A DNA stretch of 64,000 nucleotides, from the NCBI GenBank assembly GCA_910579955.1, contig CAJTWE010000002.1, positions 62,001 through 126,000 of the forward strand, written 5' to 3'. The DNA comes from an uncultured Ruminococcus sp. GTDB taxonomy: Bacteria; Bacillota; Clostridia; Oscillospirales; Ruminococcaceae. The first letter of the stretch is position 1, and every line of letters starts with the position of its first letter. The notes below the pieces were generated by a model, which was not told the DNA's origin, did not search any database, and saw only the letters and a list, made by a program, of their open reading frames with translations. This document shows, one piece after another, positions 60,799 through 64,000 of this stretch. The position numbers were made by a program, and so were the translations under genes.

Positions 60799-63392
60799 AT
60801 GAATTTCATGTAAGTCCAACCATTGTTGTAACCACAAAACATAAAACCGTTTCGGTAAGGCCTATATTTCTCATTCTGATTGCATTAACGGGATGTATAT
60901 GTACTTTTAATGTTTGCTTTTCTATGATAGATCTTGAATATAGAAAAGCGTTATTCTGGACTGTTACTGTTTTTTCTGTTTTGAGCACAAGCGTTCTTAG
61001 TCTTTTGCCGAGGAATCTACACCTTACAGGATATATCCCCATTTTTGCAGGTGCATTAGCAGCCTTATTAAAGCTTGACAAGATAATTTTAGGAGCTAAA
61101 ACAGTTTATAATTACTATTATTTTGCTGTTCATAACACAGAAACGCAATTTTTTGAATTGGAAAATACACTGTCTCAAGATTCTGATCTTTCATGGTTTC
61201 TGTGCTGTTTTTCTATAATATTATGCGGACTCATTTCTCGTGTTATCATACGAAAAACATACTTTATCCCCTATTTTCTTTTGACATTTATACCCATTGA
61301 ATTCGGGCTTTATGAAGGACTAAAAATGAATATCCCTTCAATGCTTATACTTGTTGCAACATGGTTTTGCGTTTTGTCTTTACAGCTTGCATCACAACAA
61401 GGAAAAAAAGATGTATCTCACAAGGTCAGCACAGCCAATATTGCAAACTGCGGTATTGCCTCACTTGCAATAACTATTACAGCAGTTATAGTTTCAGTAA
61501 TATTCTGTAATCTTCTAAAGCTTACAACTGATGACACTATACAAAGTAAAAGAAGTGAGCTGCGAAGCGATATCGAAAATATCAAGTGGGAGGACATTAC
61601 AAAAAGTATAGCAAATATCGGTATATCGCTTGGATTTATTGATGATCCTAATTTAAGAGAGCTTGGCACTAAAAGCCGGCTTGAATATCGTTATGAAGAT
61701 GAAGTTGAAATAACATTAAGCGAGCTTCCAGATCAAAGTATATATCTAAAAAACTTCACGGGTTCGGTTTATGAAGATAACAGCTGGACAACTATTGACG
61801 ATAAAGAATGGGAAAAAAATAAGAATCTAGAAATTCTTTTTACTAAATTTGAATGCGTTCCTCAGATACTGCCATTCTTGAGCAATCAAAGCATATACGA
61901 TACTTCTTATAATGCTTCCATTATTATTAAGCCACTGCATAAATCAGAGCCAATACTGCTCCCCTATGCATCCTATGGAAAAGACTGCGTGTATTCATAC
62001 GATACAGAGTGTACAATAAAGAACGATAAAGAATACAAATATTCAATATCTTTAAAGCAAAATTTCTACAATATTGCATCTATGCCTATCAATTACTATT
62101 ATCTTCCAACTAACGGCTTTAATTTTAATGACAGCACAACTGATACCTTTTTCAGTCAGCTCGATGTAAACACTAATGATGAGGCTATATGCATATCGGC
62201 AATTATGCCTCCATATATTGATGACCCTGATTATAAAACGCAGGCATTGCAGACAGCTCTTGCCGAAAACTACGCCTACAGGCAATTTGTTTATGACCAT
62301 TATACAGAGCCTGTTTCTTCAGAAGAATTAAATGAAGTATATAACGCACTTCCCTACGAGCTTTATGAAACTGCACAAAACGGCAATACCTTAGAGATAC
62401 TTAGAGAGATACGTAAATATCTTGATGAAACAAGCGAATACAATACGTCTCCAGGAGAAACACCGTCTACTCGTGATTTTGTAAATTATTTTCTTTTGGA
62501 AAATAATAAAGGTTACTGCATGCACTTTGCAACAGCAGGAACTATTCTCGCACGATACTTTAATATTCCATCAAGATATTGTGAGGGATATGTTGTTTCG
62601 TCTGAAATGATGCAAGCCGGTCAAAAAAATGATGATGGTTCAATTACAGTAAATATTCCAGATTCGTGTGCTCATGCATGGTGTGAATATTACATTGATG
62701 GATATGGATGGGTACCATATGAACTTACTCCAGGATACTATACTAATGCTGAATACAGTAGCCCTGAACCCATAGAAGAAACTACAGACGCTATAAATGC
62801 AGAAACAGGAACCCAAACAGAAACATCCATATTAACTACAGCAATTTCAACTACTATAGATAATACGGATACCAGTATTACTAATACAGAAACTTCATAT
62901 ATAGCAGGTACAAATAGTTCAAGTTCAAATTCAAACAAAACAGGTTCTAATTCATTTATAAAAGTTCTGCTTTATATTGTTGCAGTAATAATTTCAATTG
63001 CAGTTATAATAAGTGCTTTTATTTTAGCACGAAACTACATTTTGAATAAAAGGAAACGTGATTTTAATGATCCTGATACGATTTCTGGAATTATCAGCAT
63101 TTACAATTTCCTTATGAATCTGCTAAAATATCAGTCAATAGTTCCAGAAAACAACCAATTGCTTGACTTTGCAGAACTTGCAAAAGAAAAGCTTAATTTA
63201 ATCGGATTTAACGGTGATGGTGCTGTAGATGTTATAAAACTTGCTCTTGCTGCTGATATGGGCGGAAAAGCGCCTTCAAGAGAAGAGATAAATTCATCTA
63301 TAAAATATGTAAATTCTCTTGCACTGTCTCTCAAGAGAAATAAGAGTACATTTACTTATCTTAGCATGAAGTATATACACCATTTCTTCTGA
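60795..63392 (+). CDS. Transglutaminase-like membrane protein
   Basis: 865 residues. About five or six membrane spans at residues 20-240, a large extracellular region, a transglutaminase/protease-like core with Cys near 575 (NKGYCMHFATAGTILARYF), His near 627 (SCAHAWCEYYIDGYGW) and Asp near 633, then a Thr/Ser/Asn-rich stretch (about 660-715), one more span near 720-742, and a cytoplasmic DUF4129-like tail. With MoxR and DUF58 it forms a widespread module proposed to act in envelope protein maturation or cross-linking; its substrate is unknown. Confidence 0.9.
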   Translation: MNEFHVSPTIVVTTKHKTVSVRPIFLILIALTGCICTFNVCFSMIDLEYRKALFWTVTVFSVLSTSVLSLLPRNLHLTGYIPIFAGALAALLKLDKIILGAKTVYNYYYFAVHNTETQFFELENTLSQDSDLSWFLCCFSIILCGLISRVIIRKTYFIPYFLLTFIPIEFGLYEGLKMNIPSMLILVATWFCVLSLQLASQQGKKDVSHKVSTANIANCGIASLAITITAVIVSVIFCNLLKLTTDDTIQSKRSELRSDIENIKWEDITKSIANIGISLGFIDDPNLRELGTKSRLEYRYEDEVEITLSELPDQSIYLKNFTGSVYEDNSWTTIDDKEWEKNKNLEILFTKFECVPQILPFLSNQSIYDTSYNASIIIKPLHKSEPILLPYASYGKDCVYSYDTECTIKNDKEYKYSISLKQNFYNIASMPINYYYLPTNGFNFNDSTTDTFFSQLDVNTNDEAICISAIMPPYIDDPDYKTQALQTALAENYAYRQFVYDHYTEPVSSEELNEVYNALPYELYETAQNGNTLEILREIRKYLDETSEYNTSPGETPSTRDFVNYFLLENNKGYCMHFATAGTILARYFNIPSRYCEGYVVSSEMMQAGQKNDDGSITVNIPDSCAHAWCEYYIDGYGWVPYELTPGYYTNAEYSSPEPIEETTDAINAETGTQTETSILTTAISTTIDNTDTSITNTETSYIAGTNSSSSNSNKTGSNSFIKVLLYIVAVIISIAVIISAFILARNYILNKRKRDFNDPDTISGIISIYNFLMNLLKYQSIVPENNQLLDFAELAKEKLNLIGFNGDGAVDVIKLALAADMGGKAPSREEINSSIKYVNSLALSLKRNKSTFTYLSMKYIHHFF

Positions 63393-63415
63393 TGTGACAT
63401 TTATTATAATATAGC

Positions 63416-63456
63416 AAAAAGCTTCCAAAACGTTTTAAGTTTTCGGAAGCTTTTTC
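63416..63456. terminator. Bidirectional terminator after the transglutaminase gene
   Basis: AAAAAGCTTCC and GGAAGCTTTTT outer arms (63416-63426, 63445-63455) with an inner AAAAC/GTTTT pairing. Confidence 0.88.
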
Positions 63457-63470
63457 TTCTGTTATATATA

Positions 63471-64000
63471 TCAGCTGTCTTCATTACGAAGCGGCTGGAA
63501 ACCATTTCGATATTCAGTAGGCGTCATGCCAACCTCTCTTTTAAACAGACGCATAAAATGAGAGTAATCATAGCCACATTGATCTGCAATATTCTGCAAT
63601 GTCTCTCCTGTGTGGAGAAGAAGATTTTTAGCGTATCTAAGCTTACTATTCTGTATATCACGCACACAGCTTGTATTAAAAATAGATTTATACAAACGCT
63701 GAAAGTGTGACATACTCATACAAAGCTTTTCACAGCATGAGTTTACAGACCATTCCTCTTCTGGTCTGCTGTAAATGTCACGGCGAAGGTGAGTGAAATC
63801 TGCGTAGTACACCTGTTCAGTACGTAAATGGCCGTTGTTTTTCTTCCTTTTAAGAAGTTCTTTTAGCTTTTTATATAGAACCTCACGCTCCGGCAGCATT
63901 TGAGCTGATACTGAATGCGACACAGTATATACTTGGACTCGGTAAGGCTTTCCTGATGTCTGATTATAGCGCTCTATTTTTGATAAGATATTGTTTTCAA
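63471..64000 (-). CDS. AraC-family transcriptional regulator (5' part outside the window)
   Basis: The frame is open to the right edge, so only the C-terminal 175 or so residues are seen. A GTG at 63923 could be taken as a start, but the sequence upstream of it (ILSKIERYNQTSGKPYRVQV) continues the same frame, so a longer protein is more likely. That stretch resembles the end of a GGDEF-like domain. A coiled basic linker (PEREVLYKKLKELLKRKKN) leads to two AraC-type helix-turn-helix motifs: SVNSCCEKLCMSMSHFQRLY and TLQNIADQCGYDYSHFMRLF followed by KREVGMTPTEYRNGF. It probably controls a sugar or stress regulon; the target is unknown. Confidence 0.85.
   Translation of the reverse strand, partial: ENNILSKIERYNQTSGKPYRVQVYTVSHSVSAQMLPEREVLYKKLKELLKRKKNNGHLRTEQVYYADFTHLRRDIYSRPEEEWSVNSCCEKLCMSMSHFQRLYKSIFNTSCVRDIQNSKLRYAKNLLLHTGETLQNIADQCGYDYSHFMRLFKREVGMTPTEYRNGFQPLRNEDS

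Noticed and set aside
60806..61081. 91-codon minus-strand open frame
   Set aside because: Antisense to the membrane-span region of the transglutaminase gene, with no ribosome site.
1..64000. tRNA, rRNA, insertion sequences, toxin-antitoxin or defence islands
   Set aside because: None was recognised on reading both strands; short or degenerate tRNA-like elements could still be missed by eye.

Overview
The window looks like chromosomal backbone of an anaerobic, AT-rich, Gram-positive Clostridia bacterium, most likely a Ruminococcus-type member of the Oscillospiraceae. The pointers are a pyruvate:ferredoxin oxidoreductase, a Na+-pumping oxaloacetate decarboxylase, T-box leaders on aminoacyl-tRNA synthetase genes, a Spo0A-type DNA-binding protein, sortase B, and dockerin modules joined to cell-wall hydrolases through Thr-rich linkers. 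The genus is inference. Genes are densely packed. I see no rRNA, tRNA, insertion sequence, prophage, CRISPR array or clearly broken gene. Two genes are cut by the window edges (oadA at the left, an AraC-type regulator at the right).

Layout. 1-3299: oxaloacetate decarboxylase operon (oadA partial, oadG-like, separate biotin carrier, oadB). 3393-6262: csoR-copA copper operon on the minus strand, with an operator lying exactly in the promoter spacer. 6431-10126: ArsC/Spx-like protein, DUF421 membrane protein behind a 14-bp inverted repeat, Maf, a DUF4317-type protein and small proteins. 10195-13931: pheST behind a T-box. 14048-18810: small membrane proteins, a secreted GH25 lysozyme with a dockerin-like domain, sortase B, NAD(P)HX dehydratase and a lipoprotein. 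18967-25385: a divergent MetRS-type synthetase, T-box/valS, folC. 25478-31105 (minus): tyrosine recombinase, two flavoproteins, a DUF711/PFL protein and an ACT protein. 31469-32984: a small (p)ppGpp synthetase and a nitrilase-family hydrolase. 33044-39424 (minus): pyk, amidohydrolase, pcrA, ttcA-like, second small (p)ppGpp synthetase. 39585-43148: nifJ. 43226-44243: Spo0A-like regulator with three 0A-box-like sites. 44244-47176: zinc-ribbon membrane protein, DUF5685-like protein, J-domain protein, PP2C phosphatase. 47352-49591: amino-acid ABC transporter. 49796-53272: GH43 enzyme, small protein, GH3 lipoprotein. 53343-58412: SulP transporter, second PP2C, DUF368 protein, dockerin-bearing amidase. 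58643-63392: MoxR-DUF58-transglutaminase operon. 63471-64000: AraC-type regulator.

Themes. Central energy metabolism (Oad, Pyk, PFOR) sits among translation genes controlled by uncharged tRNA (pheST, valS) and two alarmone synthetases. A cell-surface set (GH25, SrtB, amidase, GH3, transglutaminase, DUF368) shares Thr-rich spacers, and two of its members carry dockerins, suggesting that wall hydrolases are docked on a surface scaffold.

The observations I find most worth following are these: a DUF5685-like protein carrying two aspartate-rich motifs that resemble those of squalene/phytoene synthases, encoded next to a J-domain protein with a seven-cysteine tail; a Spo0A-type regulator with an aberrant receiver and its own 0A-like boxes; and a MetRS-like enzyme whose KMSKS loop has changed. 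I found no clear evidence of a wholly new defence or mobile system. Motif assignments and promoter/terminator calls were made by eye. Database searches were not possible.
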